DNA from: Sanguibacter antarcticus
GTDB lineage: Bacteria; Actinomycetota; Actinomycetes; Actinomycetales; Cellulomonadaceae
Direction: 5' to 3'
Assembly (NCBI RefSeq): GCF_002564005.1
Contig: NZ_PDJG01000001.1
Span: 2,480,001-2,544,000, forward strand
DNA: 64,000 nucleotides
In this document: piece after piece, positions 1 through 7,859 of the stretch
Layout: every line of letters begins with the position of its first letter
Numbering within the stretch: the stretch's first letter is position 1
The notes under the pieces: generated by a model
Seen by the model: the letters and a program-made list of their open reading frames with translations, nothing else
Told to the model about the DNA's origin: nothing
Databases searched by the model: none
Made by a program: the position numbers and the translations under genes

Positions 1-572
1 GTCTCCGGCCCGGTGCGCAACCGGTGCGTGATGAGCGGTTCGAGCGTCAGCCACGAGATCACGCCGGCTCCGAGAAACAGGTACCCGAGCTTCTCGTGCC
101 CTGCCGCACCGAGCCCGATGGCGCTGATGAAGTTGGCTGCGACGAACGGGAGGTAGAGCCCTGGGGTCGTGGCGTCGAGCGGCTGGGTACCGGCCCACAG
201 CGGCGCGCAGCGGACAGCCACGAAGGCGAGCTGCCCAGCGATACCGAGCCACAGGAGCACGGCCGCAACGACGGGGACGTACGGGTGCAGCCCGACAGAG
301 ACCAAGACGCCGCCCGCGGGCAGGAGGCTGATGAACGAGAAGGTCGCCGGGTCACGCCACTCCGCTGCGACGCCGTCTCGCGCGGTCAGGAAGCGGTAGA
401 CATAGACGGCCACCAGCGCGAACCACACCCCGCACCCGGCGAGCACGCCGACCTCGCCCACCCAGTGCGGGACGAGCCCGATGCTCGCGCCGTACCGCCA
501 CGTGCTCCCGAGCCCGAAGACGCCGAGGACCATGCCGAAGAAGCTCGCCGGGACACGCTGGAGGGTGCGCAC
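1..572 (-). CDS. TehA/SLAC1-family (TDT) membrane transporter, C-terminus cut by window edge
   Basis: About 190 residues are visible, starting at GTG 572 behind a strong TAGGAGGTGA ribosome site; the 3' end lies outside the window. The protein opens with QRVPASFFGMVLG, the first-helix pattern of the tellurite-resistance/dicarboxylate transporter (TDT) family, and continues with about five hydrophobic helices separated by short polar loops, including LPFVAANFISAIGLG. Family members are about 320-340 residues with ten helices and act as anion channels or as exporters of C4-dicarboxylate, tellurite or sulfite; the substrate cannot be read here. It is transcribed away from the GNAT gene. The family call is firm, the substrate is unknown. 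Confidence 0.8.
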   Translation of the reverse strand, partial: MRTLQRVPASFFGMVLGVFGLGSTWRYGASIGLVPHWVGEVGVLAGCGVWFALVAVYVYRFLTARDGVAAEWRDPATFSFISLLPAGGVLVSVGLHPYVPVVAAVLLWLGIAGQLAFVAVRCAPLWAGTQPLDATTPGLYLPFVAANFISAIGLGAAGHEKLGYLFLGAGVISWLTLEPLITHRLRTGPE

Positions 573-781
573 GAGCTCACCTCCTACAGGTCTGGCGAAC
601 GGTCGACGGTTCACACCCGACCATAATGACGACGAGTGCACGAGATGTGGGTCGTTCGTCCGGCGGCAGGTGCCATCCGGCCGGCGGCCTCGTCAATGGT
701 CGGCAGTGGTTGTCAGCGGTCGGCAGCGGTCGTCCCGACAGACGGGACCAATACGACCCGACACCGGGAGAGGATCGAGCC

Positions 782-1183
782 ATGGACCCCGCGATCGAGC
801 TGCACATCAGAGACGACCTGGACGACGCTGACCTCGAAGCCCTGCACGCCGCCGCGTTCGGGCACCCGGTCACCTCGACCCCGTGGCGACGACGCCTCGC
901 AGACCACAGCATCACCTGGATCGCCGCGCGCACCGATGGCCGACTCGTGGGGTTCGTCAACGTCATCGGCGACGGCGGCGCCCATGCCGTCCTCCTCGAC
1001 ACGTGCGTCGCGCCAGATATGCGCGGGCGCGGACTGGGGCGAGCGCTCGTCGCGGCCGCGATCGAGGAAGCGCGGCGTGCAGGCTGCCAGTGGGTGCACG
1101 CCGACTATGAGCCCCACCTGGTCGGTTTCTACGAGGGCGCGTGCGGCCTGCGACACAGCGAGGCCGGGCTCGTCCGGCTCTGA
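782..1183 (+). CDS. GNAT-family N-acetyltransferase
   Basis: A 133-residue protein. The ATG at 782 follows GGGAGAGGAT and was chosen over upstream in-frame codons because the GNAT fold begins right after it. The acetyl-CoA pyrophosphate-binding loop is at residues 81-89 (RGRGLGRAL), preceded by the beta-4 strand AVLLDTCVAPDM and followed by helix ALVAAAIEEARRAG and the C-terminal strand HLVGFYEGACGLRH. The size is normal for a single-domain GNAT. It should transfer acetyl from acetyl-CoA to an amine on a small molecule or protein; nothing in the sequence shows which. A DinB-like gene follows on the same strand after 58 bases. Confidence 0.85.
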   Translation: MDPAIELHIRDDLDDADLEALHAAAFGHPVTSTPWRRRLADHSITWIAARTDGRLVGFVNVIGDGGAHAVLLDTCVAPDMRGRGLGRALVAAAIEEARRAGCQWVHADYEPHLVGFYEGACGLRHSEAGLVRL

Positions 1184-1241
1184 TAGCGGGCAGGGAGCTC
1201 GTCCCCGCCCGCCCCGACCGCTTCCATCTAGGCTCACCGTC

Positions 1242-1772
1242 ATGATCGAGACGCCCGCAGACGCCACGCAGGACCTCCGAAGCCACCCGCCCTTCATGGC
1301 AGGCGACCGGGAGAGCCTCGAGAGCTGGCTCGAGCTGTACCGGACGACCCTGCCGCTCAAGATCGACGGCCTCACGCCGGAGCAGCTGAGCGCACGGTCC
1401 GTCCCGCCGTCGACGTTGTCGCTCCTCGGGATCGTCCGACACCTCACGGGTGTCGAGCAGTACTGGTTCACCGTCGTCGTCGGCGGGAACGAGACCCCGC
1501 CCATCTACTGCGAAGACGATGACGACGGCGACTTCGACGACGCCCGTGCAGAGACCGCGAGCGCGGACGTGGCCCGCTACGGTGCCGAGCTGAACACCGC
1601 GCGAGAGCGCGCGGGCGAGGTGGTGGACCTCGACGCGGCCCTGCCGGGTCGGCGGCGCGGGAGCGAGGTCAACCTGCGGTGGGTCTATGTCCACATGATC
1701 GAGGAGTATGCCCGTCATCTCGGGCATGCTGACCTGCTCCGCGAGGCGGTCGACGGGGTGACGGGCTACTAG
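1242..1772 (+). CDS. DinB-like / DUF664 protein
   Basis: A 176-residue all-helical protein of the DinB/DUF664 superfamily. The first helix pair contains LSLLGIVRHLTGVEQYWF (about residues 59-76) and the last helices contain VHMIEEYARHLGHADLLRE, placing the histidines expected for the metal-site triad. Family members are metal-binding and several are low-molecular-weight thiol-dependent transferases (mycothiol in actinobacteria); the reaction here is not known. The start is the first in-frame ATG after the GNAT gene; an acidic insert rich in Asp/Glu lies near residue 90. It could be co-transcribed with the GNAT gene. Confidence 0.75.
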   Translation: MIETPADATQDLRSHPPFMAGDRESLESWLELYRTTLPLKIDGLTPEQLSARSVPPSTLSLLGIVRHLTGVEQYWFTVVVGGNETPPIYCEDDDDGDFDDARAETASADVARYGAELNTARERAGEVVDLDAALPGRRRGSEVNLRWVYVHMIEEYARHLGHADLLREAVDGVTGY

Positions 1773-1962
1773 TCCCCCCGTGGGGAGATATGCCATTTAT
1801 CGTACATGTCACACCATGTCGGCAAATGCGATCTACTTCACATACCGTCGGTCGGTGACTGTGCTCACCGAGATTCTGAGGGCAAGAGTGCGGGCAAAAC
1901 CTGCCCCGCAACCCTCTTTCACCTGCGACACACCCCGCCTCTTCAGCTGCAACACACCCTGG

Positions 1963-2004
1963 CTCCTGTCTCCTGCCTCCTGCCTCCTGCCTCCTGCCTC
2001 CTGC
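1963..2004. repeat. Heptanucleotide tandem repeat CTCCTGY, six units
   Basis: Six head-to-tail copies of CTCCTGC (the first ends in T), intergenic. Slippage at such a tract would change copy number between strains. Function unknown. Confidence 0.9.
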
Positions 2005-2036
2005 CTGAGCGTCGCCCGCCACAGCGTCACGCCGCT

Positions 2037-2102
2037 GAGTTCGGTACTTTGTGCCGAGGTCGGCATGTGCGTATGCCGACCTCGACGCGCGGTGCCGAAC
2101 TG
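2037..2102. repeat. 66-nt palindromic element, copy 1
   Basis: The arms at 2038-2066 and 2073-2101 pair around a 6-nt loop; the inner 12 bp (CGAGGTCGGCAT and its complement) are perfect. The left arm starts with the 19-nt unit GAGTTCGGTACTTTGTGCC followed by GAGGTCGGCAT. Architecture matches five other copies in the window. It lies upstream of the DUF559-domain gene. Confidence 0.85.
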
Positions 2103-2226
2103 GCGAGTCTCGCCGGGACAGTGCACAGGGCGACTCGCTGGTGCACAGGCCCTCAGGAGCCCTGCCTGTCCACAGGTCAGCGCCCCGGACGCAATGCGCC
2201 AGGCGCCTGTCGCACACCATCTGCTC

Positions 2227-3186
2227 ATGCCTCGACGCCCCGGCCCTCTGTCTCCGACGCAGCTCAGCACCGCACCGCTGCCCGCCGTGCATCTCGCGCG
2301 GGACTTCACCGCCGCCCACGTCCGATCGTGCGCTCGGGACGGGACCTGGATCCGCGTCCGCCCCGGCGCCTACCTGTCCACGACTGAACATCCCGCCAGC
2401 ACCCGCGACCGTGACGTCGCCCTGTCGCGCATGATCGCTCTCGCCCGCCAGTCGACGGTGCCGCTGACGTTCAGCCACATCTCCGCCGCGCTCCTGTGGG
2501 GTCTGCCGATGGTCCCTGGGCACGAGCACACTCACGTCGTCCAGGGGTCGCGGCCCGGCACACGAGGCGACCGCGGCGTCGTCCGCCACCGGACCACCCT
2601 GCACGACGAGCACCGGACCCGGCACAACGGACTCATCGTCACGACGCTCGAACGCACTGTCGTCGACTGCCTCCGGATGCTGCCCCCGCTGAGCGGGCTC
2701 ATCATCGCGGACGCCGCGCTGCACGTCGGCGCCGACCGCACGGTGTGCTCGCAGATGCTCGAACAGCTCGCGGGCTCGAGGGGGATCATCAAGGCCCGCG
2801 AGGTCCTCGCGCTCGCAGACGAGGGTGCCGAGTCACCAGGCGAGACGACCGTGCGCTTCGCGGCGCTCCGGATGGGGCTGCCCGTCCCCGAGACGCAGAT
2901 CAAGGTCGTCACCAGCTCGTCGACGTACTGGGCAGACCTCGGGTGGCGCGGGTGGCGACTGCTCGTCGAGTACGACGGTCGGCAGAAATACGCAGACGCG
3001 GCGACGGACGTCCTCCTCCACGAGCGCCGACGCCAAGAGTCCGTCGAGGATGCAGGCTGGCACGTGGTGCGTGTCATGAAGGAGGACCTCCGGACACCAG
3101 GCCTCCTGCGTCGCCGGCTCCTGCGCCACGTCCCGACGACCGCGCACGCCCACCTCTCTCGACGCCCGGTCCTCAACAGCCGCTGA
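2227..3186 (+). CDS. AbiEi-like N-terminal region with C-terminal DUF559/Vsr-like nuclease fold
   Basis: A 319-residue actinobacterial protein of unknown role. The N-terminal half resembles the winged-helix/AbiEi-type region of type IV antitoxin-like proteins (pattern GTWIRVRPGAYL, then HISAALLWGLPM and TTLERTVVDCLR). The C-terminal 110 residues look like a PD-(D/E)xK nuclease of the Vsr/DUF559 type, with acidic and basic residues in WADLGWRGWRLLVEYDGRQKY, then the VLLHERRRQESVEDAGWHVVRV segment. No cognate toxin gene is adjacent, so a toxin-antitoxin role is not supported. The ATG at 2227 is where conserved-looking sequence begins. Copies 1 and 2 of the 66-nt palindrome flank the gene. Confidence 0.65.
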   Translation: MPRRPGPLSPTQLSTAPLPAVHLARDFTAAHVRSCARDGTWIRVRPGAYLSTTEHPASTRDRDVALSRMIALARQSTVPLTFSHISAALLWGLPMVPGHEHTHVVQGSRPGTRGDRGVVRHRTTLHDEHRTRHNGLIVTTLERTVVDCLRMLPPLSGLIIADAALHVGADRTVCSQMLEQLAGSRGIIKAREVLALADEGAESPGETTVRFAALRMGLPVPETQIKVVTSSSTYWADLGWRGWRLLVEYDGRQKYADAATDVLLHERRRQESVEDAGWHVVRVMKEDLRTPGLLRRRLLRHVPTTAHAHLSRRPVLNSR

Positions 3187-3283
3187 CGTCGCCAGGACCC
3201 GGCGACCGATGACCCCGGGACGTCCCTCGATCCGAACCGGTCATCACGTTCGACACTCCCGACAGGCACCAGCGCTCCCGGAC

Positions 3284-3408
3284 GAAGTCGGCACGCCCGG
3301 CTGAGGTCCGCACGCGCGGCTGAGGTCCGCACGCTCAGCCGAGGTCCGCACGCTCAGCCGAAGTCGGCACGCTCAGCCGAAGTCGGCACGCTCGCCCGAG
3401 GTCGGCAC
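3284..3408. repeat. Tandem array of a 19-nt unit, six full copies plus a partial
   Basis: Units begin at 3284, 3303, 3322, 3341, 3360 and 3379, with a partial at 3398. The unit is GARGTCSGCACGCNCRGCY; copies 3 and 4 are identical. The last one and a half units form the left arm of the palindrome at 3379-3444. There are no spacers, so this is not a CRISPR array. Confidence 0.9.
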
Positions 3409-3444
3409 ATGAGACGGCCGACATCGGCTGAGAGTGCCGAACTC
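3379..3444. repeat. 66-nt palindromic element, copy 2, joined to the 19-nt array
   Basis: The left arm is GAAGTCGGCACGCTCGCCC plus GAGGTCGGCAC. The right arm, ending GTGCCGAACTC, pairs with it across an 8-nt centre. It lies between two convergent genes (stops at 3186 and 3535) and could double as a bidirectional terminator, though no U-tract is present. Confidence 0.8.
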
Positions 3445-3534
3445 ACGGGCCACGCCTGAGGCACGCGGCTGTCGCACCAGCCCTTTGGGATTCAGCAGTG
3501 AGTCAGCCGCTGACGCAGACCTCGCCCCTGCGTC

Positions 3535-4404
3535 TCAGGCTCGGGTCGTGATCCGCCAGCTGTGCTCCGGCTCGAACCCGAGGAGACGACGCGCCTTGTC
3601 GATGCCCAGCAGCGTGCTGTGCTCACCGACGTCGCCACGGAACTCGACGTCAGGGAACTCTGCTGCGAGCAGCTCGGCGTTCGACCGGCTCATGACCGTG
3701 TCAGCGTTGGCGATGATGAAGACCTCGACACCCGTGAGCTCGACCTCCAGCGCGCGGCGGACCGCCTGCGCGCCGTCGCGCGCGTCGATGTAGCCCCACA
3801 GGTTCCACCGGCGCTTCGCCGAGTCCGTGTCGTATGACGCGAACGCACGGTAGTCGCCCGGCTCCATGACGTTCGAGAAGCGCAGCCCGATGAGGGTCCG
3901 CGACGGGTCCCACCGGCTGAACTGCCGAGCCATCTCCTCCTCGAGCGTCTTCGCGAGGGAGTACGACGACTCAGGGCGCGGGTGGTACTCCTCGTCGACA
4001 GGGACGTAGGGCGGCGGCGTGTCGAACGGCAGGCCGAGGACCGTCTCGCTCGACGCCCACACGACGCGGCGGATGCTCGCCACCCGCGCTGCCTCGAACA
4101 CGTTGTACGTGCTCGTGATGTTGTTCGCGAACGTCACGGCGTTGGGCGCGAGCCCCGGCGCCGGGATCGCACCGAGGTGCACGACCGCGTCGACAGGGCC
4201 GCTCGTGCGGTCGTCGATCGCCAAGAGCGCACCGAGGACCTGACCGTAGTCGGTGAGATCTACACATGTGAAGAGCTCGACGAGCTCGGTCGGCGCGACA
4301 CGGTCGAGGTTCACCACGTCGTACCCGTGCTCGACGAGGTCCCGCACGACGGCTCGTCCTAGCTTTCCGCTGCCACCAGTCACTGCAACTCGAGTCACGA
4401 CCAT
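3535..4404 (-). CDS. NAD-dependent epimerase/dehydratase (extended SDR)
   Basis: About 289 residues. A Rossmann glycine motif TGGSGKLG opens the protein (residues 9-16), then VHLGAIPAPG and the catalytic YSLAK Tyr-x3-Lys pair, followed by RFSNVMEPGDY. This is the extended short-chain dehydrogenase pattern of sugar-nucleotide epimerases/dehydratases or uronate dehydrogenases; DARDGAQAVRRALE is typical of the last helix region. ATG 4404 sits directly on GGAGGAG; the GTG two codons later (4398) has better spacing and may be the real start. Monocistronic; the 5' flank carries palindrome copy 3. Substrate not determinable. Confidence 0.8.
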   Translation of the reverse strand: MVVTRVAVTGGSGKLGRAVVRDLVEHGYDVVNLDRVAPTELVELFTCVDLTDYGQVLGALLAIDDRTSGPVDAVVHLGAIPAPGLAPNAVTFANNITSTYNVFEAARVASIRRVVWASSETVLGLPFDTPPPYVPVDEEYHPRPESSYSLAKTLEEEMARQFSRWDPSRTLIGLRFSNVMEPGDYRAFASYDTDSAKRRWNLWGYIDARDGAQAVRRALEVELTGVEVFIIANADTVMSRSNAELLAAEFPDVEFRGDVGEHSTLLGIDKARRLLGFEPEHSWRITTRA

Positions 4405-4728
4405 CTCCTCCGCACCAGACCCAGCAGACCGAGAGAGGCCTGCAGCCCCACCATCGCACCGACGGGCTGACCTTGCCCGTCCCCACGCTCCCGATGCTGC
4501 CGCTGCCCCGCCACGTCTCGCGGCGCCCCCCATGCCCACCACTGAGGTCGACAGCTTGAGTCCACTTCGGCACCCTGTGCTGCCGAACTGAACTCAAACT
4601 GACGACCTCAGCGATCACGGTGGCGGCGGCTGGGCCGGGGCCGGGGCCGTGTGGCGGCTGAGCCGGGGCCAGGGCCGGGCGGCGGCCGGGTCAGGGCATA
4701 GCGGCTGGGTCGGGGCCCTGCTGCCGGG
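4405..4728. other. Intergenic region with palindrome copy 3 and a GC-rich repetitive stretch
   Basis: No gene is seen. It holds the epimerase promoter region, the 66-nt palindrome at 4544-4609, and a stretch (about 4620-4720) of imperfect GGCTGGGCCGGGGCC-like repeats next to the 3' end of ohr. Confidence 0.5.
4544..4609. repeat. 66-nt palindromic element, copy 3
   Basis: The left arm begins GAGGTCGACAGCTTGAGTC, then CACTTCGGCAC. The outer 20 bp match their complement at 18 positions when the flanking CT/AG pair at each end is included. It lies between two minus-strand genes. Confidence 0.85.
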
Positions 4729-5160
4729 TCAGTCCTCGTCGGTGACGACGCGGAGGGTGACCGGGACGTTGCCGCGGGTGGCGCGGGAGTACGGGCAGAC
4801 CTGGTCGGCGGCCTCGAGGAGCGCCTGGACGGTGGCCGTGTCGAGGCCTGGGACCTGGGCCTCGATGGTGACCTGGAAGTCGAAGCCCGCAGCCACGCCG
4901 CCGACGACGTCGACGCTCAGGCTCACGGCCGAGTCGGTCATGTCGACCTTCTGCTGGCGTGCGATCGCTTTCATGGCATTGTGGAAGCACGCAGCCCAGC
5001 CGGACGCGAAGAGCTGCTCAGGGTTGGTGCCTGGGCCACCGTCGCCGCCCATCTCGGACGGGACCGAGAGGTCGAGCTGGAGACGGTCGTCGCTCGTGAC
5101 GACCTTGCCGCTGCGGCCGCCCCACGACGTAGCCTGCGCTGTGTAGATGGTGCTGCTCAT
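4729..5160 (-). CDS. ohr: Ohr-type organic hydroperoxide resistance protein (OsmC family)
   Basis: 143 residues, normal for Ohr. It detoxifies organic hydroperoxides using two redox cysteines. Both are visible: the first in FASGWAACFHNAM and the second in VCPYSRATRGNV, the hallmark Ohr C-terminal motif that separates it from OsmC. The ATG at 5160 follows GGAGAGAAGACACC. A MarR-family regulator is divergently transcribed 86 bases away, the usual ohr/ohrR arrangement. Cytosolic, acting with a lipoyl or thiol reductant in known members. Confidence 0.92.
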   Translation of the reverse strand: MSSTIYTAQATSWGGRSGKVVTSDDRLQLDLSVPSEMGGDGGPGTNPEQLFASGWAACFHNAMKAIARQQKVDMTDSAVSLSVDVVGGVAAGFDFQVTIEAQVPGLDTATVQALLEAADQVCPYSRATRGNVPVTLRVVTDED

Positions 5161-5246
5161 GGTGTCTTCTCTCCTCGTACGGACGGGCTGCCACACTTGC
5201 TTCGTATTTGAAACATATTCGCGTCTGTCACAACCTGGAGGTGCCA
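5161..5246. promoter_or_regulatory. Divergent ohr/marR promoter region
   Basis: An AT-rich island within GC-rich DNA, TATTTGAAACATATTCG around 5203-5220, is the only obvious candidate for -10 elements and a MarR-type operator between the two divergent genes. Inference from position and composition only. Confidence 0.45.
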
Positions 5247-5786
5247 ATGCCTATTCCCGGCTCGTCGTTCGAGCGTCGGCCTGCCCCTCAGCGCGTCGCA
5301 TCCCCCGAGGAGATGCGCGCGTGGGTAGCCCTCCTCGAGACCACGGCGATCGTCCAGCACGCCGCCGATCGCCGCCTGCGCGACGAGATCGGCCTGCCCA
5401 CGACCCAGTTCGAGATCCTCGCCCGCATCGTCGAAGGCCCTGACGACGGGCTGCGGATGACGGAGATCGCCGACCGCCTGGTCATCTCGCCCAGCGGGCT
5501 GACCTATCAGGTGACGCAGCTCGTCGAGCGCGGGCTCGCCGAGCGCGGCGCGCAGGCGACCGACGAGCGGGTCGTGCTCGTCCGCATCACCGACGCTGGT
5601 CGCGCGCTCGTCGCGCAAGGCATCCCGGAATACGTGGACGTCGTCACGACGATGCTCCTCGACCACCTCACGGCCGACGACCTCACGACGCTCACCGACA
5701 TCCTCGAGGGCGTCCGCGCGCAGCTCCGCAGCGCGCCGCGACGACCTCGCCGAGGCGGAACGCCTCCCGACGCGCGCCAGCGGTGA
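5247..5786 (+). CDS. MarR-family transcriptional regulator, divergent from ohr
   Basis: 179 residues. The winged helix-turn-helix is clear: LRMTEIADRLVISPSGLTYQVTQLVERGLAER followed by the wing ATDERVVLVRITDAGR. Position next to ohr suggests it represses ohr. The ATG at 5247 has a good CTGGAGG site. From this start the protein contains no cysteine, although classical OhrR sensors need an N-terminal reactive cysteine. An upstream in-frame ATG at 5208 would add HIRVCHN with one cysteine but lacks a ribosome site. A repeat array follows its stop. Confidence 0.85.
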   Translation: MPIPGSSFERRPAPQRVASPEEMRAWVALLETTAIVQHAADRRLRDEIGLPTTQFEILARIVEGPDDGLRMTEIADRLVISPSGLTYQVTQLVERGLAERGAQATDERVVLVRITDAGRALVAQGIPEYVDVVTTMLLDHLTADDLTTLTDILEGVRAQLRSAPRRPRRGGTPPDARQR

Positions 5787-5800
5787 CAGCACGACGCGCC

Positions 5801-5888
5801 GTCACAGCGTCATGCTGTCACGCCGTCACGCCATCACCGCGTCACCGCGTCACGGCATCACGGCATCACGGCGTCACGGCGTCAGATC
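5801..5888. repeat. 8-bp tandem repeat, eleven units
   Basis: Eleven consecutive octamers of consensus RTCACSSC (e.g. GTCACGCC, GTCACGGC, ATCACGGC), immediately downstream of the marR gene. Intergenic, with no coding potential on codon character. Confidence 0.9.
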
Positions 5889-6010
5889 ACGACCGACACA
5901 CCTTCGTGACCGGACAAGACACCACATACCAGACTCTGCGAGGAACGTCACCCCCTCTCGGGACCGATCGACCTATCCCCCACCCGTGAACGGCTGACAG
6001 AATCGCGCGG

Positions 6011-6847
6011 ATGTCACTATCGATCCTGGCCGCGATGGCCGCTGCAGCCGGGTACGGCGGAGGGTCCGTCGTGCAAGCGATGGCTTCCTCGAAGTCCGCC
6101 GGTCTCAAGGTGCTGCGCGAGCCCGCCTACGCGGTCGGGACGTCCATCACTCTCGTCGCGTGGGCCTTCTCGCTCGTCGCGCTGCGGTACCTGCCGCTCC
6201 TCACGGTCCAGACGATCCTCTCCTCGTCGCTGGTCGTCACCGTCCTGCTCGACCGGGTCGTCTTCGGGACCCGCCTGCGCACGATCGACAAGTGGGCGGC
6301 GCTCGCCGTCACCGGCGCGCTCGCCATCCTCGCCCTGAGCACCGGCGTCCAGTCCGACGTCGCGACCCCCACGTGGTTCGGGTTCGCGATGCTCGCTCTC
6401 CTCCTCGGCCTGCTCGCCGCGACGGTCCTCACGTACCGCCGCGCGAGCGCGACCGTGCAGGCGCTCCTCAGCGGTCTCGCGTCGGCGGGGCTCGCGATGT
6501 GCGCCCGCGCTGCGCACGGCGGGACGTGGCTCGACTTCTTCCTCACCCCGACCGCGTGGCTCACGGTGGGCTTCGCGATCCTCAGCAGCGTGACGTTCTC
6601 CCGGGCGGTCGAGAACGGGACGGTCGGCCCTGCACGAGCGCTCGTCAACGTCACGCAGGTGCTGCTCCCCGGCCTCGTCGGCGTGTGGGTGCTGCACGAC
6701 GGCGTCCGCAGCGGCTGGGAGATCGCGTGCATCGCCGCCGTCGCCGTCTCGCTCGCGGCGTCGTTCGTGCTCTCCACGCGCCCGCCCGCCGCAGCCCGCA
6801 CGACGAGCGAGAGCACCGCCCCCGCGACCGTACAGACCAGCGCCTAG
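6011..6847 (+). CDS. DMT-superfamily-like integral membrane protein
   Basis: 278 residues with about nine hydrophobic helices and a polar C-terminal tail. The pattern of paired helices (PAYAVGTSITLVAWAFSLVALRYLPLLTVQ, then LSSSLVVTVLLDRVVFGTRL) resembles EamA/DMT-type transporters found as single genes in actinobacteria; transport substrate unknown. The start ATG has only a weak upstream purine stretch. Downstream lies a 17-bp repeat and then a convergent phosphatase gene. Confidence 0.65.
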   Translation: MSLSILAAMAAAAGYGGGSVVQAMASSKSAGLKVLREPAYAVGTSITLVAWAFSLVALRYLPLLTVQTILSSSLVVTVLLDRVVFGTRLRTIDKWAALAVTGALAILALSTGVQSDVATPTWFGFAMLALLLGLLAATVLTYRRASATVQALLSGLASAGLAMCARAAHGGTWLDFFLTPTAWLTVGFAILSSVTFSRAVENGTVGPARALVNVTQVLLPGLVGVWVLHDGVRSGWEIACIAAVAVSLAASFVLSTRPPAAARTTSESTAPATVQTSA

Positions 6848-6894
6848 TCTCAGCCCGACCCCCGCTCGACCAGCACCCGACCTGCGCCTCGACC

Positions 6895-6957
6895 CGATCG
6901 GGACAACCGCCCGATCGAGACGACCGCCTGATCACGACGACCGCCCGATCAGGGCGC
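6895..6957. repeat. 17-bp tandem repeat, three units plus a partial
   Basis: Units CGATCGGGACAACCGCC (6895), CGATCGAGACGACCGCC (6912) and TGATCACGACGACCGCC (6929), then a partial copy. It lies between two convergent genes, so it could act at the transcript ends; not shown. Confidence 0.85.
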
Positions 6958-6980
6958 AGCCGGGTCACAGCCCAGCCAGG

Positions 6981-7859
6981 TCAGCCGCGCGCGACCGTCG
7001 GGATGGTGTCCTCGATGTCGCTGTGATCGTCGGCGCCGTGCTCACCGGTGCCGCCGTCCGCGCCGGTCGCGTCCGCGCTCTGCTCGTCTGCGCTGCGCGC
7101 GAGAGCCACGACGTCCACGACGACGACCGTGATGTTGTCCCGCGCCTCTTCCGCGAGCGCCGCGTCGACGAGAGCGCCGGCCGCGGCCTGCGGGTCGTCG
7201 TGCGCCGCGAGGATGTCGTGGATGTGCTCGTCGGAGATCTCGCCGGTCAGTCCGTCGGAGCAGGCGAGGAACCGGTCTCCGGGGCGCGCGGGGACGGACC
7301 AGACGTCGGGCTCGGAGTCGGCTGTCGGGCTGATGGCGCGGGTGATGACGTTGCGGGACGGATGGGTGCGGGCGTCTTCAGGTGTGAGCGACCCGGCGTC
7401 GACGAGCTCTTGGACGGTCGAGTGGTCTTTGCTCAGCTGTTCGAGGTGGCCGTCGCTGAGCCGGTAGGTGCGCGAGTCGCCGATGTTCACGACGACGAGC
7501 GCGGGCTCGTCGCCCACGGTGCTCATCGCGACGCCCGTGAGCGTCGACCCGCCGGACATGCTGGTGGGCTCGAAGAACTCGACGACGGCGCGTCGTGCGC
7601 CGAGGACGGCGGAGCGGACGTCCTCTTCTGTGACCGCCGTCTGCTTGACGTAGGGCGAGAAGGCGTCGAGGACGATCGAGGAGGCGATGTCGCCGGCGTC
7701 GTGCCCGCCCATGCCGTCTGCGACGAGGAAGAACGGCGGCGTCGCGAGCAGCGAGTCTTCGTTGACCCTGCGCACGGCGCCGCGGTCGGTCGCAGCGCCC
7801 CACCGGGCGATGAACGGTGAGCGTCCGGCGGGGATGCCTGCGCCGGCGCCGCGCGTCAT
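6981..7859 (-). CDS. PP2C-family serine/threonine protein phosphatase
   Basis: 292 residues with all main PP2C metal-site motifs: VADGMGGHDAGD (about residues 47-58), VVVNIGDSRTYRL, FLACSDGLTGEI and EARDNITVVVVDV. It should remove phosphate from Ser/Thr residues using two Mn/Mg ions. The start overlaps the stop of the FHA-domain gene by four bases (ATGA), so the two are translationally coupled. An FHA phosphothreonine-binding partner next to a PP2C phosphatase suggests a small phosphosignalling unit; no kinase gene is visible nearby. The C-terminal 45 residues are acidic and probably disordered. Cytosolic. Confidence 0.93.
   Translation of the reverse strand: MTRGAGAGIPAGRSPFIARWGAATDRGAVRRVNEDSLLATPPFFLVADGMGGHDAGDIASSIVLDAFSPYVKQTAVTEEDVRSAVLGARRAVVEFFEPTSMSGGSTLTGVAMSTVGDEPALVVVNIGDSRTYRLSDGHLEQLSKDHSTVQELVDAGSLTPEDARTHPSRNVITRAISPTADSEPDVWSVPARPGDRFLACSDGLTGEISDEHIHDILAAHDDPQAAAGALVDAALAEEARDNITVVVVDVVALARSADEQSADATGADGGTGEHGADDHSDIEDTIPTVARG

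Larger units (their letters stand above)
1773..2226. other. Intergenic region with a short tandem repeat and a 66-nt palindrome
   Basis: No convincing gene is seen. The first 100 bases are locally AT-richer (around CATTTATCGTACATG) and may hold a promoter. A heptanucleotide repeat at 1963-2004 and a long palindrome at 2037-2102 follow, then about 120 bases with no recognisable signal up to the next gene. Open frames here are short and lack coding character. Confidence 0.5.

Noticed and set aside
2227..3186. Type IV toxin-antitoxin (AbiE) system
   Set aside because: Only an AbiEi-like region is seen, fused to a DUF559-type domain. No AbiEii nucleotidyltransferase gene is adjacent.
3284..3408. 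Possible CRISPR array
   Set aside because: Units of 19 bp are directly adjacent with no spacers, and no cas gene is present.
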